Shown: positions 17,945 through 26,712 of the stretch, piece after piece
Position numbering within the stretch: the first letter of the stretch is position 1
Layout of the letters: each line of letters starts with the position of its first letter
Position numbers and translations under genes: made by a program
The notes under the pieces: generated by a model
Databases searched by the model: none
Seen by the model: the letters and a program-made list of their open reading frames with translations, nothing else
Told to the model about the DNA's origin: nothing
Assembly: GCA_045655005.1 (NCBI GenBank)
Contig: JAZOOJ010000019.1
Span: 1-64,000, forward strand
Direction: 5' to 3'
From: UMGS1908 sp045655005
Lineage (GTDB): Bacteria > Bacillota > Clostridia > Christensenellales > UBA1242
DNA: 64,000 nucleotides

Positions 17945-17986
17945 TATTTTGACATAAAAATACAATAATTTGACAAAAATATTGGT

Positions 17987-19090
17987 ATGAAAAAGAAAAT
18001 CATATCAATATTTTTTGTTTTAATTGCATTTTTTGTCGTAAGTGGTTCAACACTTGTGGTAAACAATAATTTTGCATATTCAAGAAAATATGAGATTGAA
18101 ACAAAGGGTGTGTCGGTTGAAAGAGTGTATTTTAAAGTCCGTGACGGAATTACTGAAAGACTTGATAAAATGGCGTTAAAACTGAAAAGTATGGGTTTTA
18201 ATGATAGTGTAATTACAAAGTATCTTTTCACAAACTACGAAGAAGTTATTAAGTCTTTGCAGGCTGAGAATATCGAAGTTGTTAATTCTGAAATTGTATT
18301 AGAGGGAAATAGAATTTATCCAACGCAAGAATCAAATGGAAAAATTGTGCAAATCGACAAACTTGATAGTTTAATTGTATCAAAAGTGCTTTCAAATGAG
18401 CCTTTTTTAGAAGTTCCTTTTGAAACAATTGAAGCGTCAAGCACATATGCTGAGAATTTGGCGTTTTGTAATCTAAAATCTTATTTTACAACCCCAATAA
18501 GGGGCATAAACCAAGAGGGGAGAATACACAATATTGGAGTTGCATTATCTAAATTTGATGGAATGAGAATTGAACCAAACGAGGTTGTTTCATTTAATAA
18601 AGTTATTGGTAATACAACGCAAGAGAATGGATATGCACTTGCAAAAGTAATAATTAATGGAAAGTATGAAGATGACTTTGGTGGTGGAGTATGTCAGGCG
18701 TCAACAACTCTTTACAATGCATTACTTTTGGCCGATGTTGAGGTAATGCAAGCAAATCCGCATAGTTTAAAAGTGGGTTATGTTGAGGGTGCTTTTGATG
18801 CTATGGTTTCTTATGGTATAAGTGACTTGATTTTTAAAAACAATACGGGTGGACCATTGTTTATTACGACATTTTGTAATAGCGACAGTTGTGGGGCAAC
18901 TATCTTTGGCTCGGAAAATGAATTTGATATTGTAAGACGCTCGGAAATTGTTGACTTTGATAGTGAGAAATTTCCAAAAATAAGTTCAAAATATGAGAGT
19001 TTTTTAGATTACTATAAAAATGGCGAAAAGAAGTTTGAAAAGAGAATAAGGAAAGACAATTATTATAAATTAAATGTAGAAAGTGTTTAA
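17987..19090 (+). CDS. VanW-family exported protein
   Basis: 367 aa with an N-terminal signal or anchor helix (KKKIISIFFVLIAFFVVSG, with a cleavage-like region soon after). The VanW core is clear: FNKVIGNTTxENGYA, then GGGVCQASTTLYNALLLADVEV, then HSLxVGYVxGAFDAMV. VanW-type proteins occur widely in Clostridia, many with no link to vancomycin resistance; biochemical role unknown. An N-terminal region (about 40-170) precedes the core. No G5 domain at the C-terminus. Nothing nearby suggests a resistance cluster. Confidence 0.85.
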   Translation: MKKKIISIFFVLIAFFVVSGSTLVVNNNFAYSRKYEIETKGVSVERVYFKVRDGITERLDKMALKLKSMGFNDSVITKYLFTNYEEVIKSLQAENIEVVNSEIVLEGNRIYPTQESNGKIVQIDKLDSLIVSKVLSNEPFLEVPFETIEASSTYAENLAFCNLKSYFTTPIRGINQEGRIHNIGVALSKFDGMRIEPNEVVSFNKVIGNTTQENGYALAKVIINGKYEDDFGGGVCQASTTLYNALLLADVEVMQANPHSLKVGYVEGAFDAMVSYGISDLIFKNNTGGPLFITTFCNSDSCGATIFGSENEFDIVRRSEIVDFDSEKFPKISSKYESFLDYYKNGEKKFEKRIRKDNYYKLNVESV

Positions 19091-19135
19091 AAATTAAGAT
19101 TTTGGGAAAGATTGCTTTTGAAGGAGATTGAATTT

Positions 19136-19390
19136 ATGAGAAAAGCAACCCAAACAATAAGCGAAATCATAGACAAAATTAAGTCTATGCAAGGAAAAGA
19201 TGTTGATATGGAAGTAAACAGGGGAAGAAAAAGAATTGAAAAATACGTAGCGGTTATAGATAAAATCTATCCAAGCGTTTTTACGGTATCAATCAAAGAA
19301 CCTGCTGGGAATAACAATCAAAGTTATAGTTATTCAGATGTTTTATGTGGTGATGTTAAAATAAAACAAAAACAAATTAAATTAAGTTAG
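19136..19390 (+). CDS. veg: Veg-like protein
   Basis: 84 aa. The pattern KSMQGKDVDMEVNRGRKR...YPSVFTVSI...SYSYSDVLCGDV matches Veg (DUF1021), a small conserved Firmicute protein reported to affect biofilm formation and spore outgrowth in B. subtilis. The ATG at 19136 follows GAAGGAG; an in-frame codon at 19112 has no site. It lies between vanW and sipL. Confidence 0.9.
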   Translation: MRKATQTISEIIDKIKSMQGKDVDMEVNRGRKRIEKYVAVIDKIYPSVFTVSIKEPAGNNNQSYSYSDVLCGDVKIKQKQIKLS

Positions 19391-19453
19391 TCATAAAAGC
19401 CGGTCCTTTATACTAGAATGTATTATCACAAAATTTAAGGAGGACGACAGAGG

Positions 19454-20953
19454 GTGGCAAGTGTTGCATCGACAAAGAAAGTGGCTAATAAGAGTTTGGT
19501 AAAAACTCTTGAATTGAAGACCAGTTGCAGTTATCAAACAGAAGATGGGAAGTTTATAGATAAAATTTTGGACGGAATTGCAAGTGTTTCTATTGAAACA
19601 AGTGAAAAAGTGGGAGACTTTTTGCAGTTCGCAGGAAAAGTAAATTTAACAAGTGTTTTTGTAGATAGCGAAAAGCAACTTGGTAGCGAAAAAATCGAAA
19701 GTAATTTTTCAGAGAAAGTGCAAATAGGTGATGTTGATGCTACTGCAATTATCCCCAAAATTATTTCGGTTAAACAAAGGCGAGAAACTTCAAATTATGT
19801 AGATTGCACAATAATTTTAACTATTGAAATTTATGGAGTTTTGCAAGAAACAATTGCGTATGTTGATGCTGGAAATGTAGGATTGGTAGAAAAGACCAAA
19901 GTGATTGAGGCTGAAAGTTTATTGTGCTTCAATAATACTACATTTAATTTAAACGATGAAATTGAAAGCGTTGACCATATTGACAGAGTTATTGCAAACT
20001 ATACAACCGTTGCTATCAACAAGGTGGTTCCAAATGGAAACTATGTAATTGTGGACGGCGAATTGTACAGAGATGTACTTTATGTTTCAGAGGGGATAAC
20101 AAAAAAATTGCAAAAGCGTAACGACTTTACGCAAGAAGTTGCTCTGTTAAATTGTAGTGATGACACGATAATATCTTCCAAAATTTACCTTGCAAACGAA
20201 AGCCTTTCATTAGATTTAAGCGATGATGGCTTAAAATCGGTAATTACTTTTAACACCAACATTTCTGCGTCGGTTTGGGGATTTGAAAAGACCAAGTTTA
20301 ATTGCTTAGAAGACGTTTATTCTACCAAAAAAGAACTTGAAATCAAACATTCTTCATACACAAATATTATGCAGTATAATTCAATATTTGCAAGTGAAAA
20401 TCTTTTATCCAATATTGATATGTCTGACAAAAAGAGAATTGATGAGATTGTGTCAATTGGTTCAAGCAGTGTTTCAATTAATAGCATAGTCACTGAAAAT
20501 TCGGTATGCAAGATAGGCGGAGTGATTACGCAGAAAATAATTGCCAAAAATTATGATAATGACGATATATTCTCAACCGAAGTAGAAGTACCATATTCTA
20601 CACAAATTAACTTGAATATCGAAGACGATTCCGATTGTTGTTCATATGTTGTTGCGAGATGCGTAAATGCAAAAAACAAGGCTGGAAAAGAATTGAGTTT
20701 AACCTATGAAATCAATATTATGTCAGACATAGTGCAGAAAAAAATAGAAAGTTATATCTCAGAATGCAATGAGTTGACAGATAAAGTATCGTCAAATCAT
20801 AGTATTGTAATTTATATGCCTGAAAAAAATGAAAAAATATTTGACATTGCGAAAAAATTAAGCGTAACACCAGAAGTAATGCTTGCCCAAAATCCGGGAA
20901 TCTCTGACAATGAGCCTATTTCAAAAATTATCTTATTTAAAAGCGTAAAATAA
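19454..20953 (+). CDS. sipL: SipL-like spore morphogenesis protein (DUF3794 repeats + LysM)
   Basis: 499 aa. Two or three DUF3794/SPOCS-type beta repeats (for example around 25-115, 165-245 and 320-430) end in a C-terminal LysM-like domain (about 448-497, EKIFDIAKKLSVTPEVMLAQNPG). This layout is that of SipL, the SpoIVA-interacting protein needed for coat localisation in Clostridioides difficile and functional counterpart of SpoVID/SafA. Start is GTG with AAGGAGG 10-16 nt upstream. No signal peptide, consistent with mother-cell action at the forespore surface. Confidence 0.88.
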   Translation: MASVASTKKVANKSLVKTLELKTSCSYQTEDGKFIDKILDGIASVSIETSEKVGDFLQFAGKVNLTSVFVDSEKQLGSEKIESNFSEKVQIGDVDATAIIPKIISVKQRRETSNYVDCTIILTIEIYGVLQETIAYVDAGNVGLVEKTKVIEAESLLCFNNTTFNLNDEIESVDHIDRVIANYTTVAINKVVPNGNYVIVDGELYRDVLYVSEGITKKLQKRNDFTQEVALLNCSDDTIISSKIYLANESLSLDLSDDGLKSVITFNTNISASVWGFEKTKFNCLEDVYSTKKELEIKHSSYTNIMQYNSIFASENLLSNIDMSDKKRIDEIVSIGSSSVSINSIVTENSVCKIGGVITQKIIAKNYDNDDIFSTEVEVPYSTQINLNIEDDSDCCSYVVARCVNAKNKAGKELSLTYEINIMSDIVQKKIESYISECNELTDKVSSNHSIVIYMPEKNEKIFDIAKKLSVTPEVMLAQNPGISDNEPISKIILFKSVK

Positions 20954-20962
20954 ATATCATAC

Positions 20963-21001
20963 AAAAAACAGCACCCCTTCGATTTTGGAGTGCTGTTTGT
21001 C
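20963..21001. terminator. Bidirectional terminator between sipL and glpK
   Basis: AAACAGCACCCC (20966-20977) pairs with GGAGTGCTGTTT (20987-20998) with one mismatch. The T-run is better on the minus strand, so it probably serves mainly glpK. Confidence 0.7.
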
Positions 21002-21050
21002 TAAGTGGCATAATTAAATATGTTTAAATTGTATATCTTAAATTTTTTTA

Positions 21051-22535
21051 TTAATTTGCATTGAATTGTAGGCGGTTTAGAAGTTTTTTGTGCCAATAGG
21101 TATACATTCTTTTTGCATAGCCTTCAAGTTCTGGGTCTGGCTCGAATGTTTTTGAATGAGATACAAGTGTTGTTATATCTGAAAGTGATTTAATAACCCC
21201 AGATGCAAGCATTGCAAGATAAGTCGCTCCCATTGCTGTGCTTTCTGGTTCGCTTGAACGATGTACAACTATTTTTGCCGTGCAAGAGATTAAGTCTAAT
21301 AAATAATCGGATTTACTAACTCCGCCATCGCAGGTGATTTCCTTTACATTAACTTTTTTGGTTTTTAATTCATCAAGGATTTCTTGAAGCGAAAAGGCAA
21401 AACTTTCAATCGTAGCTTTTGTAATCTTGTTTTTGTCGGTATCAAAGGTCATTTCAGATATTGACCCTCTTAAATTCCCGTTCCAATAAGGGGCTCCAAT
21501 TCCTGTAAATGTTGGGAAGAAGCAAACTCCGTCGCTTTTTGTTGTGTGACAAATAGTGTCAAGTTCAGAAAAACTATCAAACATATTTAGTGTGTTTTTA
21601 ATGAAGTTTAGGGCACTTCCGCAATTAAAAATGCTCCCCTCAATGGCATAAGTTGTTTTGCCTTTGATTGAGTATGCAATAGTATTTAACAATTTGTCGT
21701 TGTTTTCAACAATTTTGTTTCCGGTGTTAACAAGTAAAAATCCGCCGGTACCATATGTCATTTTTGCAGTCTTTGGTATGATTGTTCCTTGACCTACAAG
21801 GCTGGATTGTTGGTCGCCAATAACGGAAAGAATTGGTAGGTTTTCGCCGGAGATAACATCGGTTCCAAAATTATCGACCGAATTTAAAATTTTTGGCAAG
21901 TAGGCAGGCTTTAAACCCCAAAATTTCAAAAGTTCACCATCATATTCAAAAGGTTTTGTAAGGTCTACAAGCATAGTTCTTGATGCGTTTGAAGTATCAG
22001 TTACAAAAGATTTTCCGCCGGTTAATTTGTAAACTAGCATTGCGTCGATTGTACCAAAATGCAAGTTTCCATTTTTCAATGCCTTTTTTACATTTTCGTT
22101 GTTTTCAAGTAGCCATTTCATTTTACTTGCACTAAAATAACTGTCCATAATAAGACCTGTTTTGGCTTGAATTCTTGCTTTTGTGCTGTCGTTTATGCTA
22201 TCGCAAAATTCGGTAGTCCTTTTGCATTGCCAACTAATAATTGGGGCGAGTTGGTTGCCGTTATCATCAAAAGAACAAACGGCTTCACGCTGGTTGGTAA
22301 TTCCAATACCAAAGGTGTTTTTGTTGGTGAGTTTATGCTTTTTGATAAGATATAAGAGAGAAGTTTTAACATTTTGCCAAACTTCTTCGGCGTCTTGCTC
22401 GACCCAGCCCGCAAAGGGATAGAAACTTTTTATTGGAAGACTGTGGCTGTCAACGATTTTTTTTGAGTTGGTATCGTAAAGAATGACTCTTTCGCTGGTT
22501 GTTCCCTCGTCGATGGTTAGGATATATTGGCTCAT
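21051..22535 (-). CDS. glpK: Glycerol kinase
   Basis: 494 aa. Start at 22535 follows GGAGGT on the minus strand; an upstream in-frame codon adds 14 unlike residues. The N-terminal ATP-binding motif reads DEGTTSER (the family usually has DQGTTSSR). GYGTGG-like TYGTGGFLLVNTG, the GAPYWNGNLRG loop and DGGVSKSDYLLDLIS are all present. It phosphorylates glycerol to glycerol-3-phosphate. No glpF or glpD is adjacent, so regulation by context cannot be read. The Q-to-E and S-to-E changes in the first motif are unusual but the rest is standard. Confidence 0.94.
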   Translation of the reverse strand: MSQYILTIDEGTTSERVILYDTNSKKIVDSHSLPIKSFYPFAGWVEQDAEEVWQNVKTSLLYLIKKHKLTNKNTFGIGITNQREAVCSFDDNGNQLAPIISWQCKRTTEFCDSINDSTKARIQAKTGLIMDSYFSASKMKWLLENNENVKKALKNGNLHFGTIDAMLVYKLTGGKSFVTDTSNASRTMLVDLTKPFEYDGELLKFWGLKPAYLPKILNSVDNFGTDVISGENLPILSVIGDQQSSLVGQGTIIPKTAKMTYGTGGFLLVNTGNKIVENNDKLLNTIAYSIKGKTTYAIEGSIFNCGSALNFIKNTLNMFDSFSELDTICHTTKSDGVCFFPTFTGIGAPYWNGNLRGSISEMTFDTDKNKITKATIESFAFSLQEILDELKTKKVNVKEITCDGGVSKSDYLLDLISCTAKIVVHRSSEPESTAMGATYLAMLASGVIKSLSDITTLVSHSKTFEPDPELEGYAKRMYTYWHKKLLNRLQFNAN

Positions 22536-22728
22536 AATTATTGACCTCCAAAATCTTTTATTCATACAATATAGCAATTATAGTGTAGCAAAAACAAAAC
22601 ATAGTCGCAAATGATTTTAATATAGTAATAAAAAATATTAATTTTTTCATTATTGAATATTGACAAATTGGTAATTTTGTGTGATACTACAAGTCTAATA
22701 TTAATTTACTAAAAAGAGGGGTTTTTAT

Positions 22729-23031
22729 ATGAATTGTAATTTGCCAAAAGGTTTTAAAGCAAGTGTTTCAGACAGGGCAGGGTTTGATAGTCCAAGGCAA
22801 TACGTAATCAGAAGTATGCCACAAATCGACAGAAGAAATGTACCTATGGGGTTTAATGAGAGCCCAATGATGTCTTACGGCACAGGAAAAAACTATAATT
22901 TTACTAATAGTGCAAGGTTAAGACGAAATGCGCAAGCTCGTAATAACAGAAATGCGACAAGAAAGAGCGAAAGTGCAAGAAGTTTTGCAAGAATAGTTGC
23001 AAAGTATAACTCTGAAGAATCTGAGATGTAG
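22729..23031 (+). CDS. Small basic hypothetical protein, 100 aa
   Basis: Unrecognised. AAAAGAGGGG lies before the ATG, and a weak promoter (TTGACA at 22670) lies upstream. The C-terminal third is strongly basic (RLRRNAQARNNRNATRKSESARSFARI), while the N-terminal part is rich in Gly, Pro, Ser and Asn and probably disordered. No membrane helix. A nucleic-acid-binding or spore-associated role could fit such a composition but nothing proves it. It stands alone upstream of the translation/secretion operon. Confidence 0.7.
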   Translation: MNCNLPKGFKASVSDRAGFDSPRQYVIRSMPQIDRRNVPMGFNESPMMSYGTGKNYNFTNSARLRRNAQARNNRNATRKSESARSFARIVAKYNSEESEM

Positions 23032-23122
23032 TTTTTTATTAAAAAATAACTATTCATCAACAAATTTTAATAAAATTCGTACAAATTTTGTTAAAAAAAT
23101 GGTCTATAAATTTTAAAAACCA

Positions 23123-23151
23123 TTGACAAAATAATTTTTGTATGATAAATT
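23123..23151 (+). promoter_or_regulatory. Promoter of rpmG-secE-nusG
   Basis: TTGACA at 23123-23128, a 17-nt spacer and TAAATT at 23146-23151. Confidence 0.6.
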
Positions 23152-23204
23152 ATATATACACTCGCCTTGATTAGGGGGTGTTAATTTTTTGGGAGAAATT
23201 TTTT

Positions 23205-23354
23205 ATGAGAACAAAGATCACATTAGAATGTACAGAATGTAAAGAAAGAAATTACGATAATTACAAAAACAAGAAGAATGACCCAGACCGTATTGAAATG
23301 AAGAAATACTGTTCAAGATGTCAAAAGCATACTGTTCATAAGGAAACAAAGTAA
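23205..23354 (+). CDS. rpmG: 50S ribosomal protein L33
   Basis: 49 aa. MRTKITLECTEC begins a zinc-ribbon L33 with two CxxC pairs (Cys9/Cys12 and Cys36/Cys39), the Zn-binding form. GGGAG precedes the ATG. It is followed by secE, the classic order in Firmicutes. It is a component of the 50S subunit near the E site. Confidence 0.96.
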   Translation: MRTKITLECTECKERNYDNYKNKKNDPDRIEMKKYCSRCQKHTVHKETK

Positions 23355-23380
23355 TTATTTTCTAATAGGGGGTATTTCTG

Positions 23381-23746
23381 GTGGCAAAACACAATCAGAA
23401 ATCTAATGCAAAAGTTAAAGACGAAGACAAAAATTTGGTTGAAGAAACAGTAGAAATGGAAGAAACTGAAACAACAGAAGTTGCAGAAGAAACGGTCGCA
23501 ATTGACAAAAAAGTTGCTAAGGCTGAAAAGAAACAAAAAACTGCAAAAGTTAAAGTTAACAGAGAACCAAGAAAAAGCAAATTTAAAGAAGTTTTTGCAG
23601 AGCTCAAAAAGGTTAACTGGCCATCATTTGGAAAAACAATGAAGCAAACAGGAATGGTGCTTTCAATTGTTTTGATTTTTGGTGTAGTTGTTTTAGGATT
23701 CGATACACTTATCAGCTGGCTTTTAGGTCTGCTAACAAAAATTTAG
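23381..23746 (+). CDS. secE: Preprotein translocase subunit SecE
   Basis: 121 aa, starting with GTG after GGGGG. A long charged N-terminal tail (about 1-65, rich in Glu, Lys and Val) precedes the conserved amphipathic helix (FKEVFAELKKVNWPS) and one transmembrane helix (about 91-113). The core is a single-helix SecE as in Gram-positives; the extended, low-complexity tail is longer than usual. It works with SecY and SecG in the membrane channel. Confidence 0.93.
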   Translation: MAKHNQKSNAKVKDEDKNLVEETVEMEETETTEVAEETVAIDKKVAKAEKKQKTAKVKVNREPRKSKFKEVFAELKKVNWPSFGKTMKQTGMVLSIVLIFGVVVLGFDTLISWLLGLLTKI

Positions 23747-23771
23747 TCTGGTCTTAATGAGGTAAATATTA

Positions 23772-24308
23772 ATGGATGATAATATGAACGAACGTGAAGA
23801 GGCTAAGTGGTACGTCTTGCATACCTTTTCTGGGTATGAAAATATGGTACAAGACAACCTCTATAAAGTTATTGAAAAAAATAATCTAGAAGAAGATATT
23901 TTAGAAGTTCAAATTCCAATGGAAGATACCATTGAAGAAAAGAACGGAAAAAGAAAAGTTGTTCAAAGAAAGATGTTTCCTTGTTATGTTCTTGTGAAAA
24001 TGAGATATAGGGATTCACTTTGGCATACAATTGTCAACACTCGTGGTGTTACTGGTTTTGTTGGACCTGCAGGTCGTCCATTGCCATTAACAGAAGATGA
24101 AATCAGAAGAATGCGACTTGAAAAAGTCAATGTTGATATTAAGATCAACATTAATGACAAGGTTAAAGTTGTCGGTGGTCCATTTGACGGATTCGCTGGT
24201 GATGTTGTTGAAGTTGATTCTGAAAATCAAATTTGCAAAGTTATGGTTTCAATGATGGGAAGACAAACTCCATTGGAATTGGAATTTTCTCAAATTGAAT
24301 TAATTTAA
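23772..24308 (+). CDS. nusG: Transcription termination/antitermination protein NusG
   Basis: 178 aa. The NGN domain (AKWYVLHTFSGYE...FPCYVLVKMR...NTRGVTGFVG) and the C-terminal KOW domain (DKVKVVGGPFDGFAGDVVEVD) are complete. NusG binds RNA polymerase and links it to ribosome or Rho. An internal ATG 12 nt later is an alternative start. It sits between secE and rplK, as usual. Confidence 0.96.
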   Translation: MDDNMNEREEAKWYVLHTFSGYENMVQDNLYKVIEKNNLEEDILEVQIPMEDTIEEKNGKRKVVQRKMFPCYVLVKMRYRDSLWHTIVNTRGVTGFVGPAGRPLPLTEDEIRRMRLEKVNVDIKININDKVKVVGGPFDGFAGDVVEVDSENQICKVMVSMMGRQTPLELEFSQIELI

Positions 24309-24344
24309 TTTGATTTTATCTGGCTTAACGTCAGTTAAAATATA

Positions 24345-24407
24345 TGTGGGAGAAGTAAATTTTTCTATGCTTCGGTTAAAACCACAAATTATCCATTTAA
24401 GAAATGG
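24345..24407 (+). promoter_or_regulatory. Structured leader upstream of rplK
   Basis: TGTGG (24345-24349) can pair with CCACA (24382-24386), with an inner GAAG/CTTC helix. A second hairpin CCATTT-AAG-AAATGG lies at 24393-24407, just before the ribosome site. This resembles the conserved hairpin commonly found before rplK-rplA, but the regulatory role is inferred. Confidence 0.45.
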
Positions 24408-24423
24408 GTAAAGGAGATTTATT

Positions 24424-24855
24424 ATGGCAGCACCAAAGAAAGTTCAAGCCGTAGTTAAGTTGCAATTACCAGCAGGTAAGGCAACTGCAGGTCCTCCAGT
24501 TGGTAGTTCACTTGGACCTCATGGAATTAACATTCCAGGATTCGTTAAAGATTTTAACGACAGAACTGCATCACAAGCGGGTTTAATTATCCCAGTAGTA
24601 ATGACAATCTACCAAGATCGTTCATTCACATTTATTTTAAAGACTCCACCAGTTGCAGTCCTAATTAAAAAGGCACTTGGAATTGAAAGTGGAAGCGGAA
24701 AGCCAAACCGTGATAAAGTTGGAAAACTTACACTTGCTCAAGTTAAGGAAATCGCTGAAACAAAGATGAAAGACCTTAACACAACAGATGTTGAATCTGC
24801 TATGAGCATGGTTAAGGGTACAGCTCGCAGTATGGGCATTACCGTGGAAGAATAA
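24424..24855 (+). CDS. rplK: 50S ribosomal protein L11
   Basis: 143 aa. Starts AAPKKVQAVVKLQLPAGKATAGPPVGSSLG-like (N-terminal domain; residues 2-30) and ends with the C-terminal RNA-binding domain (KxxDLNTTDVESAMSMVKGTARSMGI). L11 forms the GTPase-associated region with 23S rRNA and L10-L7/L12. AAAGGAG precedes the ATG. Confidence 0.97.
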   Translation: MAAPKKVQAVVKLQLPAGKATAGPPVGSSLGPHGINIPGFVKDFNDRTASQAGLIIPVVMTIYQDRSFTFILKTPPVAVLIKKALGIESGSGKPNRDKVGKLTLAQVKEIAETKMKDLNTTDVESAMSMVKGTARSMGITVEE

Positions 24856-24872
24856 GGAAGGAGGAACGATAA

Positions 24873-25562
24873 ATGAAATACGGAAAACGTACAGTTGAAG
24901 CAAGAAAACTTGTTGAAAAGTCAAAAACATATGATGTTGAAGAAGCAATTTCACTTGCAATTGAAACAGCAACTGCAAAGTTTGATGAAACAATCGAACT
25001 TCATGTAAAACTTGGCGTTGATGGTAGAAATGCAGACCAACAAGTAAGAGGAACAGTTGTTCTTCCACACGGAACTGGTAAAGAATTAAAGGTTTTAGTT
25101 ATTGCAAAAGGCGACAAGGCTGAAGAAGCGAAAAATGCAGGTGCAGATTTCGTTGGAGCAGAAGATATGATTGCAAAAATCCAAAACGAAAACTGGTTAG
25201 GATTTGATGCTTGTATCACAACTCCAGACATGATGGGGCTTGTTGGACGTATCGCTAGAGTTCTTGGACCAAAGGGCTTAATGCCAAACCCAAAATCTGG
25301 TACAGTTACAACTGATGTTGTTAAGGCTATCAATGATGTTAAGGCTGGTAAAGTAGAATACAGACTTGACAAAAACAATATCGTGCATGTTATTATCGGT
25401 AAAAAGTCTTTCGGCAAAGAAAAACTTGTTGAAAACTTAAACACTGTTATGGATGCTATTGTTAAGGCTAAGCCACAAGCAGCAAAGGGTCAATACCTAA
25501 AGTCTGTTAACATTGCAAGCAGCATGGGACCTGGTGTTAAAGTTAACTACAGAGTTATGTAA
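24873..25562 (+). CDS. rplA: 50S ribosomal protein L1
   Basis: 229 aa, full length, with the RNA-binding domain I/II pattern including GxDACITTPDMMGLVGxxARVLGPKGLMPNPKxGTV at about 115-150. It forms the L1 stalk and is often a translational autoregulator of the rplK-rplA unit. AAGGAGG is 8 nt before ATG. A terminator follows, ending the transcription unit. Confidence 0.97.
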   Translation: MKYGKRTVEARKLVEKSKTYDVEEAISLAIETATAKFDETIELHVKLGVDGRNADQQVRGTVVLPHGTGKELKVLVIAKGDKAEEAKNAGADFVGAEDMIAKIQNENWLGFDACITTPDMMGLVGRIARVLGPKGLMPNPKSGTVTTDVVKAINDVKAGKVEYRLDKNNIVHVIIGKKSFGKEKLVENLNTVMDAIVKAKPQAAKGQYLKSVNIASSMGPGVKVNYRVM

Positions 25563-25584
25563 TTTAACATAAAAATCAAAAATG

Positions 25585-25617
25585 AAAATGACTGGTAAAT
25601 TTACCAGTCATTTTTTT
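25585..25617 (+). terminator. Terminator after rplA
   Basis: A 15-bp perfect inverted repeat (25585-25599 / 25600-25614) followed by T residues. Confidence 0.8.
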
Positions 25618-25978
25618 ATGTAAAACATGGTGGGATAGTGGTATTATGTTTGACAAAACATTGTTAAAGTGCTTGGTTGATAGCAGTGTTATGTCAGACA
25701 TAAATTGCTAAAATAAATGGTTTGAACCACTTTTTAACAAACTTTCAGTACTTTTTACATTGTTTGGTCGTCGTCACCACTTGAATTTTTGTTTTGCCTT
25801 GCTCTTTTTGCAAGCATATCTGCTCTTCCAGTTTGTATAAACCAATCTATAATAGGTTTTACTTCATGTGAAGGCTTAAGTTTAACAAAAATTTTAAAAA
25901 GTTGCAACAAATTAATTGTTAACATTCTGCCAGTTGAGTTATACAACGAAATATTAACTATAAATATTTATAAAAGGG
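25618..25978. other. Intergenic gap between rplA and rplJ leader
   Basis: No convincing gene. It holds two imperfect tandem copies of a roughly 45-bp sequence (25635-25679 and 25680-25724, about two-thirds identical; shared ATAG..GT.TTATGT...GACA). A minus-strand frame of up to 63 codons lies at 25755-25946, with no ribosome site and a TTG as its first start. Confidence 0.4.
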
Positions 25979-26007
25979 TTGACAAAGGGGAAAACTTGGT
26001 GTAGAAT
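25979..26007 (+). promoter_or_regulatory. Promoter of rplJ-rplL
   Basis: TTGACA at 25979-25984, a 17-nt spacer and TAGAAT at 26002-26007. Confidence 0.75.
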
Positions 26008-26013
26008 ATTGGA

Positions 26014-26160
26014 CGTAATAAATAAATGACTTTTTGTGCCAAAGACGACAAGTCGTGAAATTTCACTATAAAATCTTGTCTAGGAACAAATTTTGGAAAT
26101 TTTAAGGGTAAAGTTCGTTTCCAGATGTGTTCCTCGCATCTGGAATTTATTTTTTATATA
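26014..26160 (+). promoter_or_regulatory. L10 leader (ribosomal protein autoregulation element)
   Basis: About 150 nt between promoter and rplJ contains the L10-leader hallmarks (GCCAAAGACGACAAG, TCTTGTCTAGGAACA) and ends in a terminator hairpin, TTCCAGATG (26119-26127) / CATCTGGAA (26137-26145) plus a T-run. In Firmicutes this element binds L10(L12)4 and attenuates transcription of rplJL. Boundaries are approximate. Confidence 0.75.
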
Positions 26161-26177
26161 TAAAAGAGGAGGGTAAT

Positions 26178-26669
26178 ATGTCTGCAAATAGAGAGATTAA
26201 GAACACTATTGTTGCTGAGATTAAGGAACGTGTTCAAAACGCAAAGTCAGTAGTACTTGTTGATTACAAAGGCTTAACAGTTGAACAAGACACCGCTCTT
26301 AGAAACAAGTTTAGAGAAGCTGGTTGTGAATACAGAGTTTACAAAAACCGTCTTATTAAGATTGCGTTGAATGAACTTGGTATCGAACTTGATTCTAAAC
26401 ATTATGATGGACCAACTGCACTTGTTACAAATAACGAAGATGTTGTTGCTCCTGCAAAAATCGTCTTTGATGGCGAAACTCAATACAAAGTAATGAAAGC
26501 TAAATGTGCTTACATCGAAAACAAAGTTATGGAATATGACGAAGTTAAGAAAATCGCGTCTATCCCAAGCAAGGATGTGCTTGTTGCTCAATTACTTGGT
26601 ATGCTTTTAAATCCAATCCGTTCACTTGCTGTCGTTTTGGATCAAGCTGCTAAAAAGCAAGAAAACTAA
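26178..26669 (+). CDS. rplJ: 50S ribosomal protein L10
   Basis: 163 aa. Start at 26178 after GAGGAGGG; an in-frame upstream codon lies inside the leader terminator and is rejected. REIKNTIVAEIKERVQNAKSVV and VDYKGLTVEQ are typical. The C-terminal helix (LAVVLDQAAKKQ) binds L7/L12 dimers. Controlled by the L10 leader. Confidence 0.96.
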   Translation: MSANREIKNTIVAEIKERVQNAKSVVLVDYKGLTVEQDTALRNKFREAGCEYRVYKNRLIKIALNELGIELDSKHYDGPTALVTNNEDVVAPAKIVFDGETQYKVMKAKCAYIENKVMEYDEVKKIASIPSKDVLVAQLLGMLLNPIRSLAVVLDQAAKKQEN

Positions 26670-26712
26670 TTAAATTAAAAAAACAAAAAATAATTTTTAA
26701 GGAGAATTTAAA

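Noticed and set aside
17949..17975. Two TTGACA strings before vanW
   Set aside because: No acceptable -10 box at 16-18 nt for either one; chance in AT-rich sequence.
17987..19090. Vancomycin resistance locus because of VanW
   Set aside because: No vanH/A/X, ligase or two-component genes adjacent; VanW-fold proteins are general in Clostridia.
25755..25946. Minus-strand frame of 63 codons in the rplA-rplJ gap
   Set aside because: First start is TTG, no Shine-Dalgarno before it or before the internal ATG at 25925, and composition gives no family signal. A conserved homologue would change this.
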